Assembly (NCBI RefSeq): GCF_013113835.1
Contig: NZ_VTYQ01000013.1
Coordinates: forward strand, 62,001-126,000
From: Vibrio sp. RE88
GTDB taxonomy: Bacteria > Pseudomonadota > Gammaproteobacteria > Enterobacterales > Vibrionaceae
Length of the DNA: 64,000 nucleotides
Direction of reading: 5' to 3'
Position 1 is the first letter of the stretch. The number at the start of each line of letters is the position of its first letter. The position numbers were made by a program, and so were the translations under genes. Below are positions 25,978-35,037 of this stretch, in pieces. The notes under the pieces were generated by a model, which saw only the letters and a list, made by a program, of their open reading frames with translations, made no database searches and was not told where the DNA came from.

Positions 25978-26293
25978 ATTATTACTTGTGATTGTCGTGA
26001 GCTTTTCAGCTGTGGCCAGTGCATCTCAGGATCCAACGGCTCCACTTGGTTGGCAAAAGCCTCGGGAGGCTAAGCCGGCAACTAAGATTGTTCAACAACC
26101 AGTACCTATGCTGCAAAGTATTGTTTGTCGAGATGCTGGGCACTGTCGAGCGGTGTTAAACAATCAGGTCGCTTTAGTCGGTGAAACGGTGAATGGTTAT
26201 AAAGTGAATAGTATTGAGCCGGAACTGGTCAGGCTCTCTCGAGCAGGCAAGCAGTGGGAATTAGAGCTTTTTACTCTGGATATAAAACAATAA
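25970..26293 (+). CDS. mshK: MSHA biogenesis protein MshK (PilP-like)
   Basis: A 107-residue secreted protein. The start is GTG at 25970, seven bases after an ACAGGAG site. A signal peptide ends near Ala-Ser-Ala-Ser, and the mature N-terminus Asp-Pro-Thr-Ala-Pro-Leu-Gly-Trp is typical of PilP/GspC-type connectors. It probably bridges MshJ and the secretin MshL. Start codon and overlap with mshJ suggest low but coupled translation. Confidence 0.85.
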   Translation: MVRLLLVIVVSFSAVASASQDPTAPLGWQKPREAKPATKIVQQPVPMLQSIVCRDAGHCRAVLNNQVALVGETVNGYKVNSIEPELVRLSRAGKQWELELFTLDIKQ

Positions 26294-26308
26294 GGTTATT
26301 GGAATCGT

Positions 26309-27946
26309 ATGCGTAAACTCGTTGTAGCAATGACTGTTGCATCATTAGTGGGTTGTTCAATGGGCCATCGAGAGCCTGTTGAAGCTAAAGATGCGCTGAA
26401 TGAAGCGATAAATCAGTCAGGCAGTCGCAGTCTGGATGAGCTTCCGCCTTCTGTCGAGGCAGACCTAATGCCAGAGTTGGATGGTGGTCTCGCTGCCCTA
26501 GAAACCGTAAAGCGTTTTCGAATTCAAGCGAATGATGTTGAAGCCAAAGCCTTTTTTGCCAGTTTGGTAAGAGGCACTGAATTTAGTGTCGCACTGCATC
26601 CAGAGGTGTCCGGCAACATTACCGTTAATTTGACGGATGTGACTTTAGATGAAGTCCTATCTGTCGTACGTGATTTATACGGCTACCAAATTGAAAAAAC
26701 CGGCAAAGTGATTCAGGTTTATCCTGCAGGGCTAAGAACAGTAACCATTCCGGTCGATTATTTGCAGTTCAAGCGTAGTGGTCGCTCATTAACCTCGATT
26801 ACTACAGGGACCATCACTAACAGCAGTTCATCGAGCTCGTCATCTTCTAGCTCCGATTCAGATACGTCCGGCACTGGCAGTTCGAATACCAGTTCATCTA
26901 AGGGTGGTACGGAAATTGAGACCACTAGTGAAAGTGATTTTTGGCCACAACTGGAACAAGCAGTGAGTCAGCTAATTGGTTCAGGCCAAGGACAGAGTGT
27001 CGTGATTACGCCACAAGCGGGTGTGATTACGGTTCGCGCATTCCCTGATGAAATTCGTGAAGTGCGAAGCTTTATTGGTGTCTCTCAGCAACGGTTACAT
27101 CGCCAAGTGATTTTGGAAGCCAAGATTCTCGAAGTTACTTTGAGTGACGGATATCAACAAGGTATCGATTGGTCAAAAGCCTTCACATCGAACGGGACCA
27201 ATTACACCATAGGTCAGGGAACACCGACGACAACCGGTACGCCAGCAACACTGCCAGGTTTGGATACTATTGGTACGTTGCTGGGCGGTCAGACAAATTT
27301 AGTGATTTCCAGTGGCAGTTTTGATGCGGTGATCAGTTTTATGGCCACTCAAGGTGACTTAAATGTACTTTCTAGTCCCCGTGTGACGGCGTCAAACAAT
27401 CAGAAAGCAGTAATCAAAGTCGGTACCGACAGCTACTTCGTGACCGATTTCTCGACCAATGTTGATACAAGCAGCACAACATCTACCACGAGTACTGATA
27501 TTGAGTTGACGCCATTCTTTTCGGGCATATCCCTTGATGTCACGCCGCAAATTGATAATGACGGCAGTGTTCTATTACATGTCCACCCAGCGGTGATTGA
27601 CGTCACGGAAGAAAATAAAGAGATCACTAATGGCTCATCTACCGTTTCGTTGCCTCTAGCGACCAGCTCAATTCGTGAATCGGACTCGGTCATTCGTGCA
27701 CAAGATGGTGATGTGGTAGTTATTGGTGGATTAATGAAATCCAATACGTTGGATAGAACATCCAAAGTTCCATTTTTAGGCGATGTTCCCGCCTTGGGGC
27801 ACCTGTTCCGTAACACCACGCAATATACTGAAAAAACAGAATTAGTCATTCTACTGAAGCCGACAGTCGTTGGTGTGAATACGTGGCAGAAAGAAATTGA
27901 ACGTTCACGAGATTTACTTCAGGAATGGTTCCCTGATGAGCAGTAG
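26309..27946 (+). CDS. mshL: MSHA outer-membrane secretin MshL
   Basis: A 545-residue secretin lipoprotein. The signal peptide ends in the lipobox Leu-Val-Gly-Cys (Cys 16). N-terminal secretin/TonB short and N1-type domains are followed by a low-complexity Ser/Gly/Thr stretch (about residues 168-205), then the secretin core with Val-Pro-Phe-Leu-Gly-Asp-Val-Pro (about 491-498) and a C-terminal strand region. It forms the outer-membrane channel through which the pilus exits. The Ser-rich stretch lies in a flexible loop and the frame is intact. Confidence 0.93.
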   Translation: MRKLVVAMTVASLVGCSMGHREPVEAKDALNEAINQSGSRSLDELPPSVEADLMPELDGGLAALETVKRFRIQANDVEAKAFFASLVRGTEFSVALHPEVSGNITVNLTDVTLDEVLSVVRDLYGYQIEKTGKVIQVYPAGLRTVTIPVDYLQFKRSGRSLTSITTGTITNSSSSSSSSSSSDSDTSGTGSSNTSSSKGGTEIETTSESDFWPQLEQAVSQLIGSGQGQSVVITPQAGVITVRAFPDEIREVRSFIGVSQQRLHRQVILEAKILEVTLSDGYQQGIDWSKAFTSNGTNYTIGQGTPTTTGTPATLPGLDTIGTLLGGQTNLVISSGSFDAVISFMATQGDLNVLSSPRVTASNNQKAVIKVGTDSYFVTDFSTNVDTSSTTSTTSTDIELTPFFSGISLDVTPQIDNDGSVLLHVHPAVIDVTEENKEITNGSSTVSLPLATSSIRESDSVIRAQDGDVVVIGGLMKSNTLDRTSKVPFLGDVPALGHLFRNTTQYTEKTELVILLKPTVVGVNTWQKEIERSRDLLQEWFPDEQ

Positions 27947-27949
27947 TAG

Positions 27950-28795
27950 ATGTATTTGGAGCATTTTGGTTTAACTCAATTTCCTTTCCATCTGACCCCA
28001 AACACCGAGTTGTTTCTGGGGTTGGAGCCTCACTACGAGGCTATTCAAACCGTTCAGACGGCAATTGAAATGGGAGAGGGGCTGATAAAGGTGACTGGTG
28101 AAGTAGGCACTGGAAAAACCATGGTATGCCGGATTCTGGTCAATCAACTTGAACAAGATGTACAGCTGGTTTATTTGCCAAATCCAGCCCTTAATGGTGA
28201 TGAGTTAAGACGAGCCATCGCGACCGAGTTAGCCGTTGACTCAGTGAATGCGACCAACTTAGTTGAAGAGATCCAAGCTAAACTTATTGAATTAGCTCGG
28301 CGTGGATTACAGGTTGTGCTGTTTGTTGATGAAGCTCAGGCGCTGAGTGATGAAGCTCTGGAAGTACTGCGCTTGTTTGGCAACTTAGAAACTGAATACA
28401 ACAAGCTAATACAGATCGTTTTGTTTGGTCAGCCTGAACTGGATGAGAGATTAGAGCAACATCACCTTCGCCAGTTCCGCCAGCGTATAACCTTCAGTGC
28501 TCGATTAAGAACGCTGACGATAGCCGAGGTGGTCGCCTACATTGACAATCGATTAGAAAAGTCGGGCGGGGAGGATGGAATCTTTACTGTCAGCCAGAAA
28601 AAAGCGATTTGGAAAGCCAGCCGCGGGATTCCAAGGCTAGTGAATCAAATCTGTCACAAGTGCCTAGTGTTAGCGTGTAGCCAACGTAACTTGAGCGTCA
28701 ATAATGAACAGCTGTTTAGCGCCATTCACGATACGTATGACAGCTGTAAACCGAAATTTAAAAGCCCGTTAATTTGGGGCTGGAGTTTATCATGA
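27950..28795 (+). CDS. mshM: MSHA biogenesis ATPase MshM (ExeA-like AAA)
   Basis: A 281-residue AAA ATPase of the ExeA/GspA group: it begins Met-Tyr-Leu-Glu-His-Phe-Gly-Leu, has Walker A Gly-Glu-Val-Gly-Thr-Gly-Lys-Thr (about 45-52) and Walker B Leu-Phe-Val-Asp-Glu-Ala-Gln (about 123-129). Related proteins help insert secretins into or through the peptidoglycan. It follows mshL by three bases and overlaps mshN by four. Confidence 0.9.
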   Translation: MYLEHFGLTQFPFHLTPNTELFLGLEPHYEAIQTVQTAIEMGEGLIKVTGEVGTGKTMVCRILVNQLEQDVQLVYLPNPALNGDELRRAIATELAVDSVNATNLVEEIQAKLIELARRGLQVVLFVDEAQALSDEALEVLRLFGNLETEYNKLIQIVLFGQPELDERLEQHHLRQFRQRITFSARLRTLTIAEVVAYIDNRLEKSGGEDGIFTVSQKKAIWKASRGIPRLVNQICHKCLVLACSQRNLSVNNEQLFSAIHDTYDSCKPKFKSPLIWGWSLS

Positions 28796-29826
28796 GTGCG
28801 ATTAACAATGCGCTGTCTGAGCTGGCTAGTAACCATTCGCATAAGCCAGAGCAAGTTGTCAAAGCGCAAGTCAAGCCAGTTAAACAGCTCAAAGTCTTGC
28901 CTTGGGTGATCGGCAGCTTTGGGTTAAGTCTTGCTGTTGGCGGGTGGGCTCTTTCTTCGCAGTCTCCAGAACTGTCGCAACAGCCAGTCTCCGTCACTGT
29001 TGTTGAGCCAGCTATCCAAATAGCCTCCCCGACGTCTAAACCCTCTGAGAGTAGTGGCGTTATTTATAATCCTCAATCTCGCACCGTGAATAAGCCTACC
29101 AAACCTGCGCCTGTCATCGAGGAAGATGCTCAGGATCATCTACCTCAGCCTTTGCCAATAGCTGTGGCCAACGTTTCACAGAAACCAACTCAAGTTGCGC
29201 AAGGTGAGGTTGTTATTCAGCAAATTGAACTGTCACCGGCTCAGTTAGCAGAAAAGGCGGAAACAAGAGCCAAGAAAGCGCTTGATGATAACAACCTGAA
29301 AGAAGCGCTCGGTCATTATCAGGAAGCGCTTCGCTACGCGCCCAACAGCGTTAAGATTCGCCAGAAACTGTCGGCGTTGTATTACGGTAAAGGTGAAGCA
29401 AGAAAGGCGGTGGATATCCTGCGCAAAGGCATTCAACTTGATAAAGATGATACCGCGCTAAGAATGTCTCTAGCGAAATTGCTGATGAAAGAGAAGCAAA
29501 ACGAAGCGGCGCTAACGGCTTTAGTCCACCTCCCGCAGCAAGTGCCGGTGGAATACTTGTCGTTGAGAGCAGCGCTAGCACAGAAATCTAAGCAAGACGA
29601 CATTGCGCTCAGCAGCTACCAGAATTTAGTGTCAATGGAACCAGACAGTGGTCGCTGGTGGCTTGGATTAGGCATCCAACAGGAGCGTGCTTTGAACTTA
29701 CCAGAGGCCGAAAAAGCTTATCAGCAGGCACTCACAAAATTAGGTTTATCCAGTCAATCGCAACAATTTATTCGCGATCGTTTATCGCTGATTAGTCGAT
29801 TAGAGGAGCAACCAGATGCAAATTAA
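28792..29826 (+). CDS. mshN: MSHA biogenesis protein MshN (TPR)
   Basis: A 344-residue bitopic protein. It has a short cytoplasmic N-terminus (Met-Ser-Ala-Ile-Asn-Asn-Ala-Leu-Ser), one membrane segment at about 35-52, a Pro/Thr-rich linker and C-terminal tetratricopeptide repeats (about 140-340). The start at 28792 overlaps the mshM stop (ATGA), preferred over an in-frame codon at 28774 inside mshM. It is probably a scaffold of the pilus machine, working beside MshM much as GspB does beside GspA. Confidence 0.87.
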   Translation: MSAINNALSELASNHSHKPEQVVKAQVKPVKQLKVLPWVIGSFGLSLAVGGWALSSQSPELSQQPVSVTVVEPAIQIASPTSKPSESSGVIYNPQSRTVNKPTKPAPVIEEDAQDHLPQPLPIAVANVSQKPTQVAQGEVVIQQIELSPAQLAEKAETRAKKALDDNNLKEALGHYQEALRYAPNSVKIRQKLSALYYGKGEARKAVDILRKGIQLDKDDTALRMSLAKLLMKEKQNEAALTALVHLPQQVPVEYLSLRAALAQKSKQDDIALSSYQNLVSMEPDSGRWWLGLGIQQERALNLPEAEKAYQQALTKLGLSSQSQQFIRDRLSLISRLEEQPDAN

Positions 29827-31540
29827 ACTGAGAAAGCGTCTTGGTGACTTACTTGTCGAAGAAGGCATTATTACCGACTCTCAGGTCGAAGAGGCACTAG
29901 CCGCGCAAAAAAGCACGGGTCGAAAGCTGGGTGCCACTCTGATTGAGTTAGGCTTCTTAACTGAGCACCAGATGCTGACCTTCTTATCTCAGCAGCTTGA
30001 TGTCCCTTTGATTGATCTTAGCCGAGCGAACGTTGACGTTGACGCTGTACAGCTCTTGCCTGAAGTTCATGCTCGTCGTCTGAGAACCTTAGTGATCGGT
30101 CGTCAAGGTGACACATTGAGGGTGGCAATGAGCGACCCTGCAGACTTGTTTGCTCAGGAAGCACTGCTTGGACAATTGCCTCAATACGGTATTGAATTTG
30201 TCATCGCGCCAGAGAAACAACTGGTTGACGGCTTCGATCGCTATTATCGACGTACCAAGGAGATCGCCTCATTTGCAGAGCAGTTGCAGGCAGAGCATCA
30301 GGTTACCGAAGCATTTGATTTTAATATTGAAGACGAAGACAGCGACGAAGTTACCGTTGTTAAGTTAATTAACTCATTGTTTGAAGACGCTATTCAGGTT
30401 GGTGCCTCAGATATCCATATTGAGCCTGATGCCAATGTATTGCGCTTACGTCAACGTATCGATGGGGTCCTGCATGAAACCCTACTGAATGAAGTCAATG
30501 TCGCTCCGGCCTTGGTGCTGCGCTTAAAGTTAATGGCGAATCTTGATATCTCGGAAAAACGTTTGCCACAGGATGGACGCTTTAACATTCGTGCTAAGGG
30601 CCAATCAGTCGATATTCGTATGTCGACGATGCCAGTCCAGCACGGCGAATCTGTAGTGATGCGTCTATTGAATCAGTCAACCGGCGTACGGAAATTGGAG
30701 CATTCCGGGATTCCTGAGCATCTGCTGCTTCGTCTCAGGCGCCAACTTCGCCGTCCTCACGGCATGATACTGGTCACCGGACCTACAGGTTCGGGTAAAA
30801 CCACCACTCTTTATGGCGCGTTGAGTGAGCTTAATGAACCCGGTAAGAAAATCATTACCGCAGAAGATCCGGTGGAATATCGTTTACCTCGTGTTAACCA
30901 AGTCCAAGTAAATTCGAAAATTGATCTCGATTTTTCAACCATTCTCAGAACCTTCCTGCGTCAAGACCCGGATATTATTCTGGTTGGTGAGATGCGTGAC
31001 CAAGAAACGGTAGAAATTGGTCTGCGTGCTGCACTGACGGGTCACTTAGTTTTGAGCACATTACACACTAACGATGCGGTGGATAGCGCTCTGAGGATGA
31101 TGGATATGGGCGCACCAGGTTACCTTGTGGCCAGTGCAGTACGAGCTGTTGTTGCTCAGCGCTTGGTACGTAAAGTTTGCCCAGATTGTAAGACCAAAGA
31201 TGAGGTAGATGATTCGCGTAGACAATGGTTAGCTCAGCGTTTTCCTAACCAAGAACATGCCGATTTTGTCAAAGGTCGTGGGTGTCAGAACTGCAACCTG
31301 ACGGGCTATCAAGGGCGAATAGGTGTGTTTGAAATGCTCGAATTGGAACAGGACATGATGGATAAGCTTCGCGCCAACGATGCGGTAGGTTTTTCAATGG
31401 TAGCCCGCCAGTCTAAAAGCTATAAGCCGTTACTGGCTTCAGCCATGGAACTGGCTTTGCAAGGTGTGGTGAGTTTGGACGAAGTCATGAACCTTGGTGA
31501 AGGGGATGCTTCCGGCTCGGTTGAAGCCATCTACTTATAG
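29816..31540 (+). CDS. mshE: MSHA pilus extension ATPase MshE
   Basis: A 574-residue PilB/GspE-type secretion ATPase that powers pilus polymerisation. Two MshEN repeats at residues 5-60 match the c-di-GMP-binding pattern (R/K)LGxxLxxxGxxx...Q: Arg-Leu-Gly-Asp-Leu-Leu-Val-Glu-Glu-Gly, then Lys-Leu-Gly-Ala-Thr-Leu-Ile-Glu-Leu-Gly. Walker A Gly-Pro-Thr-Gly-Ser-Gly-Lys-Thr is at about 322-329, with an Asp box, a His box (Leu-Ser-Thr-Leu-His-Thr) and four cysteines in two Cys-x2-Cys pairs near residues 458-495. It overlaps mshN by 11 bases. C-di-GMP binding to MshE is established in V. cholerae. Confidence 0.95.
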   Translation: MQIKLRKRLGDLLVEEGIITDSQVEEALAAQKSTGRKLGATLIELGFLTEHQMLTFLSQQLDVPLIDLSRANVDVDAVQLLPEVHARRLRTLVIGRQGDTLRVAMSDPADLFAQEALLGQLPQYGIEFVIAPEKQLVDGFDRYYRRTKEIASFAEQLQAEHQVTEAFDFNIEDEDSDEVTVVKLINSLFEDAIQVGASDIHIEPDANVLRLRQRIDGVLHETLLNEVNVAPALVLRLKLMANLDISEKRLPQDGRFNIRAKGQSVDIRMSTMPVQHGESVVMRLLNQSTGVRKLEHSGIPEHLLLRLRRQLRRPHGMILVTGPTGSGKTTTLYGALSELNEPGKKIITAEDPVEYRLPRVNQVQVNSKIDLDFSTILRTFLRQDPDIILVGEMRDQETVEIGLRAALTGHLVLSTLHTNDAVDSALRMMDMGAPGYLVASAVRAVVAQRLVRKVCPDCKTKDEVDDSRRQWLAQRFPNQEHADFVKGRGCQNCNLTGYQGRIGVFEMLELEQDMMDKLRANDAVGFSMVARQSKSYKPLLASAMELALQGVVSLDEVMNLGEGDASGSVEAIYL

Positions 31541-31548
31541 GATGAATC

Positions 31549-32769
31549 ATGCCAGTATTTAGCTATCAGGGACGAAATTTAGACGGTACTGCCGCTACTG
31601 GGCAGGTTGATGCGCCTAATGAAGAAGCGGCTGCTGAGTCTCTGATCAATAAAGGTGTCATTCCGACCTCTATTACTTTAGGCGGTGGTGGTCGCGCCTT
31701 TGAGTTTGATATCAGATCATTGCTTACACCTTCAATTCCGCTGGAAGTGCTGGTGATCTTTTGCCGTCAGTTGTATAGCCTGACGAAAGCGGGTGTCCCT
31801 TTACTGCGTTCCATGAAAGGCTTGACCCAAAACAGCGCCAACAAACAGCTAAAACAGGCCCTGGAAGAGGTTACCCAAGAACTAACCAACGGACGCAGCT
31901 TATCTGCGTCTATGCAGATGCATTCTAAGGTCTTTAGCCCGCTGTTTGTTTCCATGATCAATGTTGGGGAAAACACTGGTCGATTGGATCAGGCTCTGAT
32001 GCAACTGGCCAATTATTATGAGCAGGAAGTGGAAACTCGCAAGCGCATCAAGACAGCAATGCGATACCCCACCTTTGTTATCAGTTTTATCGTTGTGGCT
32101 TTGTTCGTCCTCAACGTGAAAGTTATTCCGCAGTTTGCGAGTATGTTTGACCGTTTTGGTGTCGACTTACCATTACCAACGCGTATTCTCATCGCGACCT
32201 CCGAGTTTTTCGTCAACTACTGGGCGTTTATGTTGGCGGGTATTGTGAGCCTGATCTTTGCGTTCAAAGCTTGGGTGAGAACGGAAAAAGGCCAAGAAAA
32301 GTGGGATAAGTTCCGTTTACGCATGCCGATTATTGGTGATCTTGTTAATCGAGCACAGCTTTCCCGTTTTTCTCGCACCTTTGCCTTAATGTTGAAAGCT
32401 GGCGTGCCTTTGAATCAGTCATTGGCACTCTCAGCAGAAGCGCTAGAAAACAAGTACCTTGAGAATCGTTTGCTGGAAATGAAATCTTCGATTGAAGCTG
32501 GGGGAACCATTTCAACGACGGCGAGTAATAGCCAAGTGTTTACCCCCTTAGTACTGCAAATGCTGTCTGTGGGTGAGGAAACTGGACGAATTGATGAGCT
32601 ATTACTTGAAGCGGCTGATTTTTATGATCGTGAAGTCGATTACGATTTGAAGACGCTGACAGCACGAATAGAGCCTATATTATTAGTAGTGGTTGCAGGC
32701 ATGGTGTTAATACTGGCATTGGGTATTTTCCTGCCAATGTGGGGCATGTTAGACGCTATTCAAGGTTAA
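31549..32769 (+). CDS. mshG: MSHA inner-membrane platform protein MshG
   Basis: A 406-residue PilC/GspF-family protein with the duplicated T2SSF domain: two copies of Phe-(Cys/Ser)-Arg-x-(Leu/Phe)...Leu...Ala-Gly-Val-Pro-Leu (about residues 66-88 and 276-293) and three hydrophobic membrane segments near 170, 225 and 375. It is the platform around which MshE drives pilin assembly. It is nine bases after mshE and followed by mshF after two. Confidence 0.94.
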   Translation: MPVFSYQGRNLDGTAATGQVDAPNEEAAAESLINKGVIPTSITLGGGGRAFEFDIRSLLTPSIPLEVLVIFCRQLYSLTKAGVPLLRSMKGLTQNSANKQLKQALEEVTQELTNGRSLSASMQMHSKVFSPLFVSMINVGENTGRLDQALMQLANYYEQEVETRKRIKTAMRYPTFVISFIVVALFVLNVKVIPQFASMFDRFGVDLPLPTRILIATSEFFVNYWAFMLAGIVSLIFAFKAWVRTEKGQEKWDKFRLRMPIIGDLVNRAQLSRFSRTFALMLKAGVPLNQSLALSAEALENKYLENRLLEMKSSIEAGGTISTTASNSQVFTPLVLQMLSVGEETGRIDELLLEAADFYDREVDYDLKTLTARIEPILLVVVAGMVLILALGIFLPMWGMLDAIQG

Positions 32770-32770
32770 T

Positions 32771-33232
32771 ATGGCGAACAATATAGAGCGTTCAAGATTG
32801 GTACTCTGGCTGTTGGCTATTATTATTTTAATGATGAGTTTTGTTTTGGTGCTGGAGAAATTGGAAAAGGATGTCGATGATGCGGCCTTTTTACTTGCCA
32901 GTAAGAGGATTATAGAAAGAGCGAGTTTTTATAAACAGCAGTGGATGCTCAAAGGTCAGCAAGAAAGGTTGGCCATTGGAGAAGAAAACTTAACGTTTTC
33001 AAAGACTGGTTGGGTTTTGCCTGAGCATTCTGGAAATAGTAATCAGTGTGACTCATGGCTTGCGATATTATATCCAGAGCAGCGGATTATGGATTCAATT
33101 CCACTCAAGGTAGTTAATCGCTCTGAATTAAATAATTATCGATGTGACTATATTTACAATCAGGAAAAATCGATTCATATACAACTAGTAGATAATAAAT
33201 TTACAGTGAGTGTCGGTTTCTCGGCAAAGTGA
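32771..33232 (+). CDS. mshF: MSHA biogenesis protein MshF
   Basis: A small 153-residue protein with one N-terminal membrane segment (about residues 8-28) and an otherwise soluble, probably periplasmic domain with two cysteines. It has no strong general family; assignment rests on position after mshG and before the pilin genes, the order of V. cholerae. It is the last gene of the assembly half, followed by a 77-base gap. Confidence 0.83.
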   Translation: MANNIERSRLVLWLLAIIILMMSFVLVLEKLEKDVDDAAFLLASKRIIERASFYKQQWMLKGQQERLAIGEENLTFSKTGWVLPEHSGNSNQCDSWLAILYPEQRIMDSIPLKVVNRSELNNYRCDYIYNQEKSIHIQLVDNKFTVSVGFSAK

Positions 33233-33269
33233 TTTTATTGACATATTTGTGATGGCTATATCGTGGATA

Positions 33270-33285
33270 TCTCGTATAATACGTT
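33270..33285 (+). promoter_or_regulatory. possible -10 element of the mshB (pilin) operon promoter
   Basis: A perfect TATAAT is at 33275-33280, 30 bases before mshB, in the only gap between the two msh halves. No -35 hexamer at normal spacing is convincing. A promoter here fits the two-operon model described for the V. cholerae msh locus. Confidence 0.45.
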
Positions 33286-33309
33286 GTACTAAATAGCGAG
33301 TTTATAATT

Positions 33310-33885
33310 ATGCATAATAAGCAGTTCGGTTTTTCGTTAGTTGAGCTTGTTGTTGTCATTGTCGTCGTCGGTTTACTGGCCGTTGCGGCTTTGCCACGCT
33401 TTTTAGATGTGACTGACGAAGCGAAGAAAGCCAGCGTTGAAGGCGTTGCTGGTGGTTTCGCGACTGGAGTGCTATCAGCACGCGCTCAGTGGGAGGCGGA
33501 AGCTCGTCCTTCAGTGACGGTGAGCGCAGAAACCTATAATACTGTCAATTATGATGGTGTGGATTTTTGGTTAACTCGTTCCAAGAACAGCAGTAATGCT
33601 GACACTGGCTTTCGAGATGGCTACCCGTTTGGGTTAAATACAGATAACACGAGTTTTCCGGCGAGTTTGACTGATCAGATTTGTATCGACTTGATGGGGA
33701 ATCTATTACAAAACCCACCGAGTGTGGATACGGTGTCGAATGCCAACACCAACACGAATATAAAGTATTCAGCTCAGGCTGATGATTCTAATGACACTTG
33801 TACTTACATCCAGAAAGAAGGTGGTACGAATCATCAGTTTGTATATGAGATTAAAACCGGTCGTGTGACCGTGACATTGCAGTAA
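33310..33885 (+). CDS. mshB: MSHA minor pilin MshB
   Basis: A 191-residue type IV pilin-like protein. A short leader ends in Gly before Phe-Ser-Leu-Val-Glu-Leu, the prepilin peptidase site with Glu at +5, followed by a Val/Ile-rich helix (residues 8-30). Two cysteines in the second half could form a disulfide. It is the first gene of the pilin half. Minor pilins of this kind initiate or cap the fibre. Confidence 0.9.
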   Translation: MHNKQFGFSLVELVVVIVVVGLLAVAALPRFLDVTDEAKKASVEGVAGGFATGVLSARAQWEAEARPSVTVSAETYNTVNYDGVDFWLTRSKNSSNADTGFRDGYPFGLNTDNTSFPASLTDQICIDLMGNLLQNPPSVDTVSNANTNTNIKYSAQADDSNDTCTYIQKEGGTNHQFVYEIKTGRVTVTLQ

Positions 33886-33916
33886 TACTGCGGATTAACA
33901 TAGAGAGATAGAGACT

Positions 33917-34396
33917 ATGAAAAAACAAGGCGGTTTCACCCTAATCGAATTAGTGGTGGTGATTGTTATTCTAGGTATTCTGGCAGTAACTGCAGCACCT
34001 CGTTTTCTTAACTTGCAGGGAGATGCGCGTTCTGCTTCTTTACAAGGACTAAAAGGAGCCATCGATGGTGCAGCTGGTATCGTATACGGCAAGTCTGCAA
34101 TAGAAGGTGAAGAAACGACTTCATCGGCACAGACTACCAATGGTATTGATACTGTATACGGGTACCCTGCTGCGGCAACCACTGGCATTGTAGCAGCAGT
34201 TACGGGCCTGAGCTCTGATTGGGACTCATTTGTATCAGGTTCTACGGTAGGCTCTAGACAGTTATTGGTAACATTTGAAGATAGTACCATCACTAATGCC
34301 GCCGGAATTGCAGCGACGAATTGTTATGTTACATACACAGAGGCTGCTAGCTCTGCCGCAACTTATGCGACTTCTACTACTTCTACAGGTTGTTAA
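33917..34396 (+). CDS. mshA: MSHA major pilin MshA
   Basis: A 159-residue type IVa prepilin. The leader Met-Lys-Lys-Gln-Gly-Gly is cut before Phe-Thr-Leu-Ile-Glu-Leu, with Glu at +5 and a hydrophobic N-terminal helix. Two cysteines near the end (about residues 135 and 159, the latter the last residue) are placed for the C-terminal disulfide loop of pilins. The globular part is rich in Ser, Thr, Ala and Gly. It is the major subunit of the mannose-sensitive haemagglutinin pilus, used in surface attachment. A terminator directly follows, which would raise its level relative to the minor pilins. Confidence 0.94.
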   Translation: MKKQGGFTLIELVVVIVILGILAVTAAPRFLNLQGDARSASLQGLKGAIDGAAGIVYGKSAIEGEETTSSAQTTNGIDTVYGYPAAATTGIVAAVTGLSSDWDSFVSGSTVGSRQLLVTFEDSTITNAAGIAATNCYVTYTEAASSAATYATSTTSTGC

Positions 34397-34401
34397 ATTT
34401 T

Positions 34402-34428
34402 TGAGGCCAGCTTTGCTGGCCTTTTCTT
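34402..34428 (+). terminator. terminator / attenuator after mshA
   Basis: An 8-bp GC-rich stem (34404-34411 with 34415-34422), loop TTT, followed by TTTCTTT. It lies between mshA and mshC inside the pilin operon. Confidence 0.82.
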
Positions 34429-34504
34429 TGCTATGCTCATACCTAACCAACATCTAAATTCTTCTCAAAACCCACACAAATAACCCTCACTGATAGTTTT
34501 TCTA

Positions 34505-34516
34505 ATTTATAATCAA
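34505..34516 (+). promoter_or_regulatory. possible -10 element upstream of mshC
   Basis: A perfect TATAAT at 34508-34513 lies 32 bases before mshC and after the mshA terminator. No good -35 is seen, so this is tentative. It could give the minor pilin genes their own transcript. Confidence 0.3.
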
Positions 34517-34545
34517 ATGAGAAAAATTAACTACTTAGGTATCTT

Positions 34546-35037
34546 ATGAATGCTAAGCCTTGTCGAGGCTTTACGTTAATTGAACTCATTATGGTTATTG
34601 TGTTGCTTGCGGTAGTCTCAGTCTATGCCGCTAGTCGCTACGTGGGAAAAAGTAGCTTTGATGCACAATTAATGGAAGAAGCCGTTTTATCGTCTTTGCG
34701 GTTAACTCAGCTTAGAGCAATGAATCGAAACAGTTTATGCGGTCGTTGGATTGTTAGTGGAAATCAAGCGATTGATATGGCGGCATCTATAATGTCTGGC
34801 GCTTGTACAACAACGTTTCCTGCTAATACTAACGACAGTAGTTTTGTTGATGCTAATGAAGACGGCGTATCCTTAACGATTAGTTCGGGTGATTTTATTG
34901 ACTTTGACAGTCTAGGTCGCCCTTCGCAGTGTTCAGCTAATGCTTGTACTGTGACTATTCAAGGCCAATCCGGAACCAGTCGATTTATCTGTATCAATTC
35001 AGAAGGTGGAATTTTTGCGAACCCGACAAGCTGCTAA
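34546..35037 (+). CDS. mshC: MSHA minor pilin MshC
   Basis: A 163-residue pilin-like protein: leader Met-Asn-Ala-Lys-Pro-Cys-Arg-Gly cut before Phe-Thr-Leu-Ile-Glu-Leu, then a hydrophobic helix. It has several cysteines in the second half and ends in Cys, like the major pilin. The GspH/FimT-like pattern suggests a minor pilin of the initiation complex. It overlaps mshD. Confidence 0.88.
   Translation: MNAKPCRGFTLIELIMVIVLLAVVSVYAASRYVGKSSFDAQLMEEAVLSSLRLTQLRAMNRNSLCGRWIVSGNQAIDMAASIMSGACTTTFPANTNDSSFVDANEDGVSLTISSGDFIDFDSLGRPSQCSANACTVTIQGQSGTSRFICINSEGGIFANPTSC

Noticed and set aside
26810..26920. Serine-codon run in mshL that could mark a frameshift
   Set aside because: The frame continues intact into the secretin core, so it is a low-complexity linker.
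33238..33280. TTGACA followed by TATAAT upstream of mshB
   Set aside because: The two hexamers are 31 bases apart, too far for one sigma-70 promoter. Only the -10 element was kept as tentative.
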